Assembly: GCF_014201805.1 (NCBI RefSeq)
Contig: NZ_JACHFK010000007.1
Location: 62,001 to 126,000 of the forward strand
Direction of reading: 5' to 3'
DNA: 64,000 nucleotides
DNA from: Deinococcus metalli
Lineage (GTDB): Bacteria; Deinococcota; Deinococci; Deinococcales; Deinococcaceae
The notes under the pieces are model-generated. The model saw only the letters and a list, made by a program, of their open reading frames with translations, ran no database searches and was not told where the DNA came from. The position numbers were made by a program, and so were the translations under genes. The first letter of the stretch is position 1, and each line of letters starts with the position of its first letter. This document shows positions 42,164-51,368 of the stretch, in pieces.

Positions 42164-42221
42164 CTTACACAGTCCTCACCGTCATGGTGAGTCAGGTCGC
42201 TTACACAGTCGGAGCTGTGTA
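42164..42221. promoter_or_regulatory. Repeated CTTACACAGTC and dyads between divergent genes
   Basis: CTTACACAGTC occurs at 42164-42174 and again at 42200-42210, 36 bases apart. The second copy is the left arm of a perfect dyad, TACACAG (42202-42208)/CTGTGTA (42215-42221). A second dyad, CTCACC (42175-42180)/GGTGAG (42186-42191), lies between them. The layout suggests regulator sites serving the small membrane protein and the MarC gene. Confidence 0.5.
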
Positions 42222-42281
42222 GATGGGGCGCCGCGCCCGTCCGTCCACCACCACCCTCGCGCCGCCTGTTACGCTGCGCGG

Positions 42282-42938
42282 GTGCCGGACCTGGCCGATG
42301 TGCTCACCACCATCAACCGCACCTTCCTGACCATGCTGGTGGTCATGGACCCGGTTGGTCTGGCGCCCATCTTCATCGGCCTGGCCGGGCACCGCCCCAG
42401 CTTCGAGCGGCGGCGGGTGGCGGCGCGCGCGACCCTGGTGGCGGGCGGCATCATCCTCGCGTTCGGACTGGGCGGCCGGGCGCTGCTGGAACATCTGGGC
42501 ATCAGCCTGAGTTCGTTCCGCGTGGCGGGCGGCATCCTGCTGTTCCTGATCGCGCTGGACATGGTGTTCGCGCGGCCCAGTGGCAGCAAGGAAAACCCGG
42601 ACGAGGAGCGCGAAGCGCAGGAACGCCCGGACATCAGCGTCTTCCCGCTCGCCATTCCGCTGATCGCGGGGCCGGGCACGCTGGCGAGCATCATGATCCA
42701 GGCGAGCGCCACCCACGGGAACGCGCTGCTGCTCGGCGTGGTGTTCGTGGTGACGGGCTTCGTGCTGCTGCTGTGCTACCTCGCGCTGCGGCTGTCCGGC
42801 CAGATCGCCCGCGTGATCGGCGTGACGGGCGTGCACGTGGTCACCCGCGTGCTGGGCGTGCTGCTGGGCGCGCTGGCCGTGCAGTACGTCGCGGACGGCG
42901 TGCTTGACCTGCTGCGCGGCGGCCTGAAGACTGGCTGA
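42282..42938 (+). CDS. MarC-family integral membrane protein
   Basis: 218-residue membrane protein with six predicted helices, of the UPF0056/MarC family. Key segments are [59 protein letters not shown] and [22 protein letters not shown]. Despite the name, MarC has not been shown to cause antibiotic resistance; a transport role is assumed. GTG 42282 is supported by TACGCT (42270-42275) six bases away. Its promoter region overlaps the repeated motif noted just upstream. Confidence 0.9.
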   Translation: MPDLADVLTTINRTFLTMLVVMDPVGLAPIFIGLAGHRPSFERRRVAARATLVAGGIILAFGLGGRALLEHLGISLSSFRVAGGILLFLIALDMVFARPSGSKENPDEEREAQERPDISVFPLAIPLIAGPGTLASIMIQASATHGNALLLGVVFVVTGFVLLLCYLALRLSGQIARVIGVTGVHVVTRVLGVLLGALAVQYVADGVLDLLRGGLKTG

Positions 42939-43028
42939 GCGCTAGGCCAGAAGTCTCAGCCCGCCGGGCCGCGCGCTAAGCGTGCCGGCGCAACATCATC
43001 CTGACCACCCGGCGGTAGAATGCCGGGC

Positions 43029-43589
43029 ATGATCTCCAGAAAGGACATGCCCATGGAGGAGGACGCGCGAATACCGCACGTCGCGGCGGACCTGAACGCC
43101 CCGCGCGTGCTGGTGCTCAACGCGTCCTATGAGCCCCTGCACGTGACCAGCGCCAAGCGCGCGATCACGCTGGTGCAGTACGGCGTGGCCGAGGTTCTGG
43201 AGAGCAGTGCCGATATCGTGCGGTCGCCCAGCACCATCCTGAAGGTGCCCAGCGTGATCCGCCTGCGCAAGTACGTCCGGCGCCCGCGCGTGCACCCGGT
43301 ACCGTTCAACCGCCGCAACGTGCTGAGGCGTGACACCTTCGTGTGCCAGTACTGCGGCAGCCCCGAGGAACTCACGCTCGACCACGTCATGCCGCGCTCG
43401 CGGGGCGGGCGGCACAACTGGGAGAACGTGGTCACCGCATGTAGACCGTGCAACCAGCGCAAGGGGAGCCGCACCCCCGACGAGGCCGGGATGCCGCTGC
43501 GCACCCGGCCTCGCGCACCTACGTTCGGGGTGTACGCGCACGGACAGTTCGCGCACTGGCAGCCCGAGTGGGCTCGCTACATCCACTGA
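43029..43589 (+). CDS. HNH endonuclease
   Basis: 186-residue cytoplasmic protein with an HNH nuclease domain. Zinc-ribbon cysteines C106 and C109 (CQYC) and the paired CRPCN near residue 140 bracket the catalytic block LTLDHVMPRSRGGRHNWENVVTACR, with D118 and H119. The N-terminal half (LVLNASYEPLHVTSAKRAITLVQYGVAEVLE) is the domain shared by this bacterial HNH family (5-methylcytosine-type/McrA-like). TAGAAT (43016-43021) lies seven bases before ATG 43029. The gene is isolated from any restriction partner, and its DNA target is unknown. Confidence 0.9.
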   Translation: MISRKDMPMEEDARIPHVAADLNAPRVLVLNASYEPLHVTSAKRAITLVQYGVAEVLESSADIVRSPSTILKVPSVIRLRKYVRRPRVHPVPFNRRNVLRRDTFVCQYCGSPEELTLDHVMPRSRGGRHNWENVVTACRPCNQRKGSRTPDEAGMPLRTRPRAPTFGVYAHGQFAHWQPEWARYIH

Positions 43590-43600
43590 CCGGCATCAGA

Positions 43601-43633
43601 CAAGGGCCGCCCGGTGATCCTGGGCGGCCCTTG
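43601..43633. terminator. 12-bp hairpin between convergent genes
   Basis: Arms 43601-43612 and 43622-43633 are perfectly complementary with a nine-base loop. It lies between the HNH gene and the convergent secreted-protein gene. No strong T-run on either strand. Confidence 0.65.
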
Positions 43634-43647
43634 TGCTGGTCCTGGAC

Positions 43648-44520
43648 TTACGGAGTGACGCTGTACGGCACGGTGTAGGTGCCGCCCATGGTGCCCTTGG
43701 CGAACATCTGTGTGAAGGGTGTGGCCGACAGCTGGTGGGTGCCGGCCGTGAAGAAGGCGCCGTCACACGCGAGGTAATCGCCCTTCTTGCCGTTGCCGCC
43801 CTTGGTATCGCCGCAGTACGCGAACGGCGCCTCGTTCTCGACGTACTGCCGGTTGCCGGTGCGGATGAAGCGCACGCTGCGCACGTTGCCGCTGGTGTTC
43901 GCGCGGAAGTTCAGGCGCTTGGGCAGCGCCGAGAGTTGCAGCCGCGCTCCGGGCTGGATCGGGTCGTAGCCCGGCACCGGCTGGTTGGTGTCGGCGTTGA
44001 TCAGCGTGATGCTGGTCACCGCGAAGGCCGGGGCCGGCGTGGGCGCCTGCGCGACATTCACCACGGAGTAGGTCACCGACAGGCCCAGTCCGGCCTGCCC
44101 CGAGGCGTTCGCACCGGTGTACGGCGTGGCGATCACCGTGTGCTGGCCAGGGCGCAGCGCCTCGGCGCAGTCGCTGCCGTCGCACAGCGAGAACGGGGCG
44201 ATGTTCTCGCTGTGGTAGTTCAGGTTGCTGTCCAGGCCAAAGCGCACGCTCTGCACCGTGCCGACCGGGTTGGCGCGGATGCTCAGCGACTTCGGCAGGG
44301 CCGCGAGGTTGAGGGTCGCGCCCGGCTGGATGGGGTTGAAGCCGGGCACCGGCTGCCCGGTGGCCGCGTTGATCAGGGTCAGGCTGCCCACGCTGACGGG
44401 CGACGTGGGGTTCACGACGATGCTCTGGCTCTTGACGGTCTGCGCGTGCACGGCGGCCGGAACGGTGGCGACCAGGGCGCTCAGGATCAGCGCGGCGCGG
44501 AGGGATCGGGATGTGGTCAT
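43648..44520 (-). CDS. Secreted protein with duplicated beta-domain
   Basis: 290-residue exported protein with a signal peptide (cleavage near VHAQ). It has two related repeats of about 130 residues. Each contains a lead-in matching SxTLINAxTxQPVPGxxPIQPGAxLxLxALPKxLxxRAN, then VQSVRFGLDS or VRSVRFIRTG, a C/D-rich stretch, and a GTHQLSATPF or GQHTVIATPY end. The end pattern is that of beta-sandwich domains common on bacterial surface proteins. Function unknown; binding or structural. GAGGA lies about five bases before the ATG, and a hairpin follows. Confidence 0.8.
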   Translation of the reverse strand: MTTSRSLRAALILSALVATVPAAVHAQTVKSQSIVVNPTSPVSVGSLTLINAATGQPVPGFNPIQPGATLNLAALPKSLSIRANPVGTVQSVRFGLDSNLNYHSENIAPFSLCDGSDCAEALRPGQHTVIATPYTGANASGQAGLGLSVTYSVVNVAQAPTPAPAFAVTSITLINADTNQPVPGYDPIQPGARLQLSALPKRLNFRANTSGNVRSVRFIRTGNRQYVENEAPFAYCGDTKGGNGKKGDYLACDGAFFTAGTHQLSATPFTQMFAKGTMGGTYTVPYSVTP

Positions 44521-44814
44521 GGCAGTCCTCGTATGGTTCTGGGTGGTGACGTTCGCGGTGGCCCGGGGGCGTCCGGTGGGGACGGCGGCCGACTGACTCC
44601 TACGGTGTAGCCGCCGAAGATGATGCCGGGCTGATTTTGCACCACATGTTCCCTTAGGTTCACCGGCCGTCGCCCTCGGCCCGCAGCTGTCTCAACGTTT
44701 CCTCCGGAGTTGCCACGGTCACGTGAACGTTCAGCTGGGCCTCCGCGTCCGGCACGCTGTTCGGCGCGGCCGGACACGCGCGGAGTGCCGGTGGGCGCTG
44801 CTCTAGACTGCGGC

Positions 44815-45375
44815 ATGAACCGCGACCAGGCGTACGCCCTAATGCTGGAACACACTCCCTCCGCCTCGTTGCAACGGCACATGCTGAATGTCGAGACCGC
44901 CATGCGCTGGTATGCCCGGCACTGGGGCGAGGACGAGTACACCTACGCCGTGACCGGCCTGCTGCACGACTTCGACTACGAACTCCACCCGCAGGAGCAC
45001 CCCACGTGGGGCGTGACCTACCTGCGCGAGCACACCGACACGCCGCCCGACGTGCTCGACGCGATCATGGGCCACGCTGCCTACACCGGCACCCCGCGCG
45101 ACACGCGGCTGGCAAGGACGCTCTTCGCGGTGGACGAACTCACCGGCCTGATCCAGGCGGCCGCCCTGATCCGGCCCGACCGGGACGTACGCGGCGTGGA
45201 ACTCGGCAGCCTCAAAAAACGGTTCAAGAACCGCGCCTTCGCGGCCGGCGTGAACCGTGACGAGGTCATCCAGGGCGCGCAGGAACTCGGCGTGGACCTC
45301 GACACGCACCTGCACAATGTCCTAAGAGCGATGCAGGAGGCGGCCGGAGCGGGTGCCCCCCAGCCGGTTTCCTAA
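44815..45375 (+). CDS. HD-domain (HDIG-type) hydrolase
   Basis: 186-residue cytoplasmic HD-fold protein of the small group that includes predicted phosphohydrolases. The conserved block is QRHMLNVETAMRWYARHWGEDEYTYAVTGLLHDFDYELHPQEHP, with the HD pair; IMGHAAYTG carries a further His and VDELTGLIQAAALIRPD another ligand. The substrate is unknown. TAGACT (44804-44809) is five bases before ATG 44815. It stands alone; the 290 bases upstream show no gene. Confidence 0.85.
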   Translation: MNRDQAYALMLEHTPSASLQRHMLNVETAMRWYARHWGEDEYTYAVTGLLHDFDYELHPQEHPTWGVTYLREHTDTPPDVLDAIMGHAAYTGTPRDTRLARTLFAVDELTGLIQAAALIRPDRDVRGVELGSLKKRFKNRAFAAGVNRDEVIQGAQELGVDLDTHLHNVLRAMQEAAGAGAPQPVS

Positions 45376-45480
45376 GGGCGTCCGGAGGTCAGCTGAAGGG
45401 GGCTACAGACTTCCCTCAGGGAGCTCGGCCGTACGCCCGGCACACTGCGGGTCACGTCACATTCCCCACAGGAGCTTGCC

Positions 45481-46023
45481 ATGACCCAGACCCGCACCAC
45501 GACCGCCGCCCTGCTGACCTTCGCCCTCCTCGCCGCTCCCACAGCGCTGGCCACTGCCCCCACCCCAGGCGCTGTGCAGGTGCAGTCCGACGCCACACCG
45601 GGCCAGCCGGACGGCGCGGCCGAACAGACCGGCGCCGCCGTTGATCAGGCGGCCGCTGCGACCGGCGAGGCCGTCGACAATGCGGCCCAGGCCACCGGTG
45701 AGGCCATCGACAATGCGGCTCAGGCCACGGGGGAGGCTGTGGACGCTGCCGGCGACGCCGTGACCGACGCGGCCGCCGCGACCGGCGAGGCCGTGGACAA
45801 CGCTGCGCAGGCCACCGGCGAGGCCATCCAGAACACCGGCGCAGCGATCAACAACGCCGCCGATCCCAACGGCGACGGCGTGGTCGATACCAACAACGAC
45901 GGCGTGGCCGACACCCGCCAGTTCCCGTGGGGGCTGCTGGGCCTGCTGGGGCTCTTCGGTCTGCTGGGCCGGACCCGGCCCGCCACGACCACCACGACGG
46001 TCGGCACGGCCAGCCGTCACTGA
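45481..46023 (+). CDS. Secreted protein with ATGEAVDNAAQ repeats and WGxxGxxG C-terminal anchor
   Basis: 180-residue exported protein. Signal peptide is about 1-25 (ending ALATA). The middle carries four or five imperfect repeats of ATGEA(V/I)DNAAQ, a probable amphipathic helix. A GDGVVDTNNDGVADT segment resembles Asp-rich calcium-binding loops. The C-terminus is FPWGLLGLLGLFGLLGRTRPA, the WGxxGxxG sorting/anchoring motif followed by Arg and Thr-rich tail. Family role unknown, but the motif suggests surface attachment. AGGAG is seven bases before ATG 45481. Two strong hairpins follow. Confidence 0.75.
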   Translation: MTQTRTTTAALLTFALLAAPTALATAPTPGAVQVQSDATPGQPDGAAEQTGAAVDQAAAATGEAVDNAAQATGEAIDNAAQATGEAVDAAGDAVTDAAAATGEAVDNAAQATGEAIQNTGAAINNAADPNGDGVVDTNNDGVADTRQFPWGLLGLLGLFGLLGRTRPATTTTTVGTASRH

Positions 46024-46025
46024 AC

Positions 46026-46117
46026 GTCGGTCGGGTCACCGCGTGTCGCGTGGGGTGACCAGACCGACCCTTGTAGACGACCGCCCCTCTGGCACGTGGG
46101 CGGAGGGGCGGTCGTCT
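46026..46117. terminator. Two tandem long hairpins between convergent genes
   Basis: Hairpin one: GTCGGTC (46026-46032) and GGTCACC (46034-46040) pair with GGTGACC (46054-46060) and GACCGAC (46062-46068), giving 14 bp with one internal mismatch. Hairpin two: a perfect 15-bp stem, 46075-46089 with 46103-46117, 13-base loop. Neither has a T-run. Confidence 0.65.
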
Positions 46118-46172
46118 GAGGGGCTGGGCTGATGGACACCCCAGGTCACCGTCGGGAGCCGGCCCCGGGGAG

Positions 46173-46628
46173 TCAGTGCTGGTCGCGGCGGGGGGGGAAG
46201 CGCACGAAGGTCATCCAGAAGTTCTCGAAGGCGCGCATGGCCCCCAGGAAGTTCTCGAAGCCGACCGGCTTGACCACGTACCCGCTGGCGTGGCGTTCGT
46301 AGGAGCTGCGCACGTCCTCGTCGGACTGGCTGGTGGTGAGCATCACGACCGGAATGCTGCCCAGCGAGCGGTCGGCCTTGATCTCCTGCAACACCTCCAG
46401 GCCGTTCTTACGCGGCATGTTGATGTCCATCAGGATGACGTCCGGGCGCGGCGCACCGGCGTGTTCGCCCTCGCGCCGCAGGAAGCGCAGGGCCTCGACG
46501 CCGTCCCGGGCCACATGCAGGCGGTTGGGGACGCTGGCCTCCTCAAAGGCTTCCAGGGTCAGCAGTACGTCGGGCTCGTTGTCCTCGACCAGCAGAATTT
46601 CGATGTGTGGGGGAGTGGGTTCAGTCAT
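46173..46628 (-). CDS. Single-domain response regulator (Rcp1-like)
   Basis: 151-residue receiver domain with no output domain. Acidic pocket EDNE near residue 15; phosphoacceptor D68 in VILMDINMPRKNG; conserved Thr/Ser in VVMLTTSQSD; Lys in YVVKPVGFENFLG. The KPV-FENF ending matches the Rcp1 group, which works with phytochrome-type kinases. The start overlaps the histidine kinase stop by eight bases, so the two are translationally coupled. It presumably accepts phosphate from that kinase and acts by protein contact. Confidence 0.9.
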   Translation of the reverse strand: MTEPTPPHIEILLVEDNEPDVLLTLEAFEEASVPNRLHVARDGVEALRFLRREGEHAGAPRPDVILMDINMPRKNGLEVLQEIKADRSLGSIPVVMLTTSQSDEDVRSSYERHASGYVVKPVGFENFLGAMRAFENFWMTFVRFPPRRDQH

Positions 46629-48885
46629 GTTCGGGCGCGGCGGGCAGCGTGAAGTGGAAGGTGCTGCCCTGTCCGGGCGAGGACTCCAGCCACAGGTGGC
46701 CGCCGTGTTGCTCCACGATTCTACGGCAGATGGCGAGCCCCATTCCGTTCCCGGCGTAGGTCTCTCGGGGGTGAAGCCGCCGGAAGATCTCGAATACCCC
46801 CTCGGCCGCGTCCTGGTCGATCCCGATGCCGTTGTCGGCCACTTGCACGTGGACCCAGTTCCCTTCCCGCACGGACTCGACCCGCACCTGCGGCGCGCGC
46901 TCCGGCGGCACGAACTTCAGGGCGTTACCGATCAGGTTCGTGAGCAGCTGGGTGACCAGGGTGCCCTGACCCAGCACCGTGTGCGGCGTGTCCCACGTCA
47001 GGGTGCCGCCGGTCTGCTGGAGGGTGCCCTGCACGTCCTGCGCGCCTGCCGCCAGCACGTCGGCCAGCACCACCGGACGCTGCGGGCTCTCGTCGCGGCC
47101 CACGCGGGCGAAGGCGAGCAGGTCCTGGATCAGGCCGCGCATGCGGTCCGCCGCCGACTCCATGACGCCCAGGTACGTGGTGGCGCGCGCGTCCAGCTGC
47201 CCCCCGGCGCGGTGTGCGAGCAGCTGCGTGTAGGTGCCGATGGTCCTCAGCGGCTCCTGCAGGTCGTGGCTGGCGACCGCCGCGAACTGTTCCAGGTCGT
47301 GGTTGCTGCGCTGCAATTCCAGCATCGCGGCCTGCAGCTGCTCCTGCGTGCGGGTGCGCTCGGTGATGTCCTGCATTATGACGACCGCGCCGGTGATCTC
47401 GCCCTGATCGCCGTGGGTGGGCGTGACCACGTAAGACACCGGCACCGCACGGCCCTGCGCGTGCCAGAACACGTCCGCCTCCACGCGCCGCACCTCGCCG
47501 TCCTCCAGCGTCCGGTGAATGGGGCAGTCGTGGAGCGGGAACGGCGAACCGTCCGCGTGGTGGTGGTGGATCAGGGCGTGCTGCTCCGAGCCGATCATGC
47601 CCTCCACGCTGTGGCCCACTATCCGGGCTGCGCTGGGGTTGGCGAAAGTCGTGACGCCCTGCCGGTCCAGCCCGAACACGCCCTCGCCCGCCGCCGTGAG
47701 CAGCAGCGTGGAAAAGCGCGTGACCTCGGCCAGCCGCTGCGTGCGTTCCTGCACCTGCGCTTCGAGGGCCGCGGCGTCCGCCGTGTGCGGCGTCCCCGTG
47801 CCCGGTTCCGGCGGCACCTCGCTGTACGCCCCGATCCACTCCTCGACGGTGCCGTCCTCGCCGCGCACCGGCGCGGCCCGCACCTGCATGGACACGAACG
47901 CGCCGTCCGCGCGCCGCAGGCGGTGGGTGGTCGCGTACACCGTCTGCGCGTCGCGGGCGGTCCGCCACGCCTCCAGGGTGTGTCGGCGGTCGTCGGGATG
48001 CACCGCCGACAGACAGCCTCGGCCCTCGTACTCCAACGGGGTCTGCCCGGTGAACGCTTCCCAGTCCGGCTGGGGTGCCAGGACGGAGCCGTCCTCGCGG
48101 GCCGTCCACACGACCTGCGACGTCGCCTCGACCAGCGAGCGGTACTGGCGCTCGCTGCGCCGCACCTCGGCGTCGGCGCGCTGCCGCTCCGTCACGTCCT
48201 CGAACATCACCGTGACCTGCCGCACCTGCGCGCTGCCCGGCACCCGCCGCGGCACGGCGGTCACGTGCAGCCAGCGCCACGTGCCGGACGGCGGGTGGAA
48301 GATGCCCATGGGCACCTGGCGCTGCACCTGCCCCGTGCGGATCGCCTGGATGGCCGCGCGCTCCTCGGCGGGGAACGGCTCCCCGTTCGGCCGGATGGCC
48401 CGCCAGCGGACGTCCGCCGCGTCCCGCCCGGTCAGCTGTTCCTCGCTCAGGCCCAGGATCTCCTGCGCCCGCTCGTTCGCGTGCAGAACGGCGCTGTCTG
48501 GCCCATGCACCGTGACGCCCAGCCCCAGCGTGTCCAGCAGGTGCAGCGCCGTCTCCATGGGATCGCGGCCCACCTGGAGGTGCAGCAGCGCGCCGCCCGG
48601 TCCAGCCGGCGCGACCGTGACCTGCCCAGGCGCGATCACGTCGCGCAGCTTCACGCTCACGCGGCCCGTCTCGCCCTGCCACGCCTCCGCCACCGCGAGC
48701 AGCACGTCGGGCAGCGCCGCATCGTCGAAGAGCCGCCGCCAGTCGTCCGCCTCACCCAGCTGCCGCAGCCGGCTGCGCGCGGCCGGGTTCATGGCCGCCG
48801 GACCTTCCTCCCGGACGAGCACCACCGGATTCGGGATGGCCTGGATCAGCGCGCCGAACTCCGGGCTGGCCGCACTCAGGCCCAC
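46621..48885 (-). CDS. Soluble multi-PAS sensor histidine kinase
   Basis: 754-residue cytoplasmic kinase. There is no membrane segment. Three or four PAS-like domains lie at about 8-100 (degenerate), 105-235, 245-360 and 385-520, the last ending in QDITERTRTQEQLQ. The dimerisation/phosphoacceptor region is SHDLQEPLRTIGTYTQLL with H540, and the ATPase holds LTNLIGNALKFVP, ADNGIGIDQ and GNGMGLAICRRIVEQHGG. Sensed signals are probably internal, with cofactors not predictable. It is in an operon: upstream is a winged-helix regulator (nine bases away), downstream a single receiver (eight-base overlap). Confidence 0.92.
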   Translation of the reverse strand: MGLSAASPEFGALIQAIPNPVVLVREEGPAAMNPAARSRLRQLGEADDWRRLFDDAALPDVLLAVAEAWQGETGRVSVKLRDVIAPGQVTVAPAGPGGALLHLQVGRDPMETALHLLDTLGLGVTVHGPDSAVLHANERAQEILGLSEEQLTGRDAADVRWRAIRPNGEPFPAEERAAIQAIRTGQVQRQVPMGIFHPPSGTWRWLHVTAVPRRVPGSAQVRQVTVMFEDVTERQRADAEVRRSERQYRSLVEATSQVVWTAREDGSVLAPQPDWEAFTGQTPLEYEGRGCLSAVHPDDRRHTLEAWRTARDAQTVYATTHRLRRADGAFVSMQVRAAPVRGEDGTVEEWIGAYSEVPPEPGTGTPHTADAAALEAQVQERTQRLAEVTRFSTLLLTAAGEGVFGLDRQGVTTFANPSAARIVGHSVEGMIGSEQHALIHHHHADGSPFPLHDCPIHRTLEDGEVRRVEADVFWHAQGRAVPVSYVVTPTHGDQGEITGAVVIMQDITERTRTQEQLQAAMLELQRSNHDLEQFAAVASHDLQEPLRTIGTYTQLLAHRAGGQLDARATTYLGVMESAADRMRGLIQDLLAFARVGRDESPQRPVVLADVLAAGAQDVQGTLQQTGGTLTWDTPHTVLGQGTLVTQLLTNLIGNALKFVPPERAPQVRVESVREGNWVHVQVADNGIGIDQDAAEGVFEIFRRLHPRETYAGNGMGLAICRRIVEQHGGHLWLESSPGQGSTFHFTLPAAPEHD

Positions 48886-48894
48886 GGTCGCCGG

Positions 48895-49572
<678 letters not shown>

Positions 49573-49623
49573 AAGCCTTCATGAACGTGCCAGATGGAAC
49601 CAATCGTCCCGTGCCCGCGGCCT

Positions 49624-51177
49624 TCAGGTCAGGAACAGCCGGTACGCGGGGTTGGACGTCATGTCCGTCGCCGGGTACCCCAGACCGCCCAGAAAGGCCG
49701 CAAACTCTGGCGCGTCCCCCGGCGGCACCTGCACGCCCGCCAGCACCCGCCCGTGCGCGCTGCCGTGGTTGCGGTAGTGGAACAGGCTGATGTTCCAGCG
49801 GCCATGTAGATGCGTCAGGAACTCCAGCAGCGCGCCGGGCCGCTCCGGGAACGTGAACGAGTACACCCGCTCGTCGGTCGCCTCCGGCGCGCGGCCCCCC
49901 ACCATGTGCCGCACGTGCACCTTGGCCAGCTCGTCTTCGGTCAGGTCCGTCACAGCGTAGCCGCGCGCCGCGAGTTCCGCGACGAGTTCGGCCCGCTGGC
50001 CCGACCGGGCGAGCTGCACGCCCACGAAGATCTGCGCGTCGGTGCGCGGCGCGTAGCGGTAATTGAACTCCGTCACCGCCCGCGCCCCGATCACCTCAAT
50101 GAACTCCCGGAACGCGCCCGGCCGCTCGGGGATCGTCACCGCCAGGATCGCCTCGCGCTGCTCGCCCACCTCCGCGCGCTCGGCCACGTGCCGCAGGCGG
50201 TCGAAGTTCACGTTCGCGCCGCACGTCAGGGCCACCAGCGTCTCGCCCACCATCCCGCGCTCGGCTGCGTACTTCTTCAGGCCCGCGACCGCCAGCGCCC
50301 CGGCCGGCTCCATCACCGCGCGGGTGTCGTCGAACACGTCCTTGATCGCGGCGCACACCTCGTCGGTGTTCACGCGCACCCAGTCGTCCACGTACCGCCG
50401 CGTCAGGTCGAAGGTGTACGCGCCCACCTGCTTGACCGCCACGCCGTCTACGAAGATGCCCACCGTGTCCAGCCGCACCCGCTCGCCGGCCTGGAGGGAT
50501 TGGTACATGGCGTCGGAGTCGTCCGGCTCCACGCCCACCACCCGGATGTCCGGCCGCAGCGCCTTGATGACGCCCGCCACCCCCGCAATCAGCCCCCCGC
50601 CGCCCACCGGCACGAACAGCGTGTAGTCTCCGCCCTCGGCCTCGACCTGCCGCAGCACCTCCAGCGCCACGGTGCCCTGTCCCGCCAGCACCAGCGGATC
50701 GTCGTACGGGTGCACGAAGGTTAGGCCCCGGTCCTTCTGGAGGGCGAACGCGTGCGCCTCGGCGTCACTGAAACTGTCGCCGAACAGCACCACCTCGGCG
50801 CCCCGGCGCCGGCACGCGCCCACCTTGATCTCGGGCGTCGTGGACGGCATCACGATCACCGCCCGCACGCCGAGCTGCTGCGCCGCGAAGGCCACGCCCT
50901 GCGCGTGGTTCCCCGCCGACGCGCAGATCACGCCCCGCGCCCGCTCCTCGGCCGTGAGCTGCGCCATCTTGTTGTACGCCCCGCGCAACTTGAACGAGAA
51001 GATCGGCTGCAGATCCTCGCGCTTGAGGAGCACCCGGTTTCCCGTGCGCGCGCTCAGCAGCGGCGTCTCGCTCACCGGCGTCTCGATGGCCGCGCCGTAT
51101 ACCTTGCTCGTCAACGCCAGACGCAGCACGTCCATCGCGTCCAGCTCGCCCGGCTTGAACTCCTTGATTTGCAGCAT
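49624..51177 (-). CDS. ilvA: Threonine ammonia-lyase, biosynthetic
   Basis: 517-residue PLP enzyme deaminating threonine to 2-oxobutanoate, the committed step in isoleucine synthesis. The PLP lysine is K63 in FSFKLRGAYNK; PVGGGGLIAGVAG binds phosphate; CASAGNHAQGVA is typical. Two ACT domains (AILAVTIPERPGAFREFIEVIG and VYSFTFPERPGALLEFLTHLH) at about 345-510 give isoleucine feedback inhibition, the sign of the biosynthetic type. AGGGAGGAGG precedes ATG 51177. A terminator and leader peptide rich in Ile codons lie upstream. No other ilv gene is in the window. Confidence 0.97.
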   Translation of the reverse strand: MLQIKEFKPGELDAMDVLRLALTSKVYGAAIETPVSETPLLSARTGNRVLLKREDLQPIFSFKLRGAYNKMAQLTAEERARGVICASAGNHAQGVAFAAQQLGVRAVIVMPSTTPEIKVGACRRRGAEVVLFGDSFSDAEAHAFALQKDRGLTFVHPYDDPLVLAGQGTVALEVLRQVEAEGGDYTLFVPVGGGGLIAGVAGVIKALRPDIRVVGVEPDDSDAMYQSLQAGERVRLDTVGIFVDGVAVKQVGAYTFDLTRRYVDDWVRVNTDEVCAAIKDVFDDTRAVMEPAGALAVAGLKKYAAERGMVGETLVALTCGANVNFDRLRHVAERAEVGEQREAILAVTIPERPGAFREFIEVIGARAVTEFNYRYAPRTDAQIFVGVQLARSGQRAELVAELAARGYAVTDLTEDELAKVHVRHMVGGRAPEATDERVYSFTFPERPGALLEFLTHLHGRWNISLFHYRNHGSAHGRVLAGVQVPPGDAPEFAAFLGGLGYPATDMTSNPAYRLFLT

Positions 51178-51202
51178 GAGCCTCCTCCCTGGAAGCGAAA
51201 CG

Positions 51203-51228
51203 AAAAACCCCCGCACGGGTGGCGGGGG
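51203..51228 (-). terminator. Intrinsic terminator in the ilvA leader (attenuator)
   Basis: Minus-strand stem CCCCCGC (51228-51222) with GCGGGGG (51214-51208), seven-base loop, then five T (51207-51203). It lies between the leader peptide and ilvA, 26 bases before the gene. A GGGGC in the leader peptide (51265-51261) can pair with GCCCC in the left arm (51229-51225), a competing structure. Confidence 0.8.
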
Positions 51229-51250
51229 CACACGGGCAGCGCGGCGGCTG

Positions 51251-51307
51251 TCAGGCGTTGGCCCCAGTCCGCTGAATAATTCGCGCCGCTTGCATACGGG
51301 GAGCATA
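51251..51307 (-). CDS. ilvA leader peptide with tandem Ile codons and leaderless promoter
   Basis: MQAARIIQRTGANA, 14 residues, coding bases 51251-51295 on the minus strand. The two adjacent Ile codons are both ATT, although ATC dominates in nearby genes; a Thr codon follows. The minus-strand TATGCT at 51302-51307 lies six bases before the ATG, so it would be translated from the very first base. Stalling at the Ile codons would leave GGGGC (codons 11-12) free to pair with the terminator's left arm. Confidence 0.7.
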   Translation of the reverse strand, partial: YAPRMQAARIIQRTGANA

Positions 51308-51368
51308 GGCGTGGGGCGGGGGGAAGGGAAGGGGAAGGGGTAGACAAGGGGCGTCGTCGCGGGCGACT

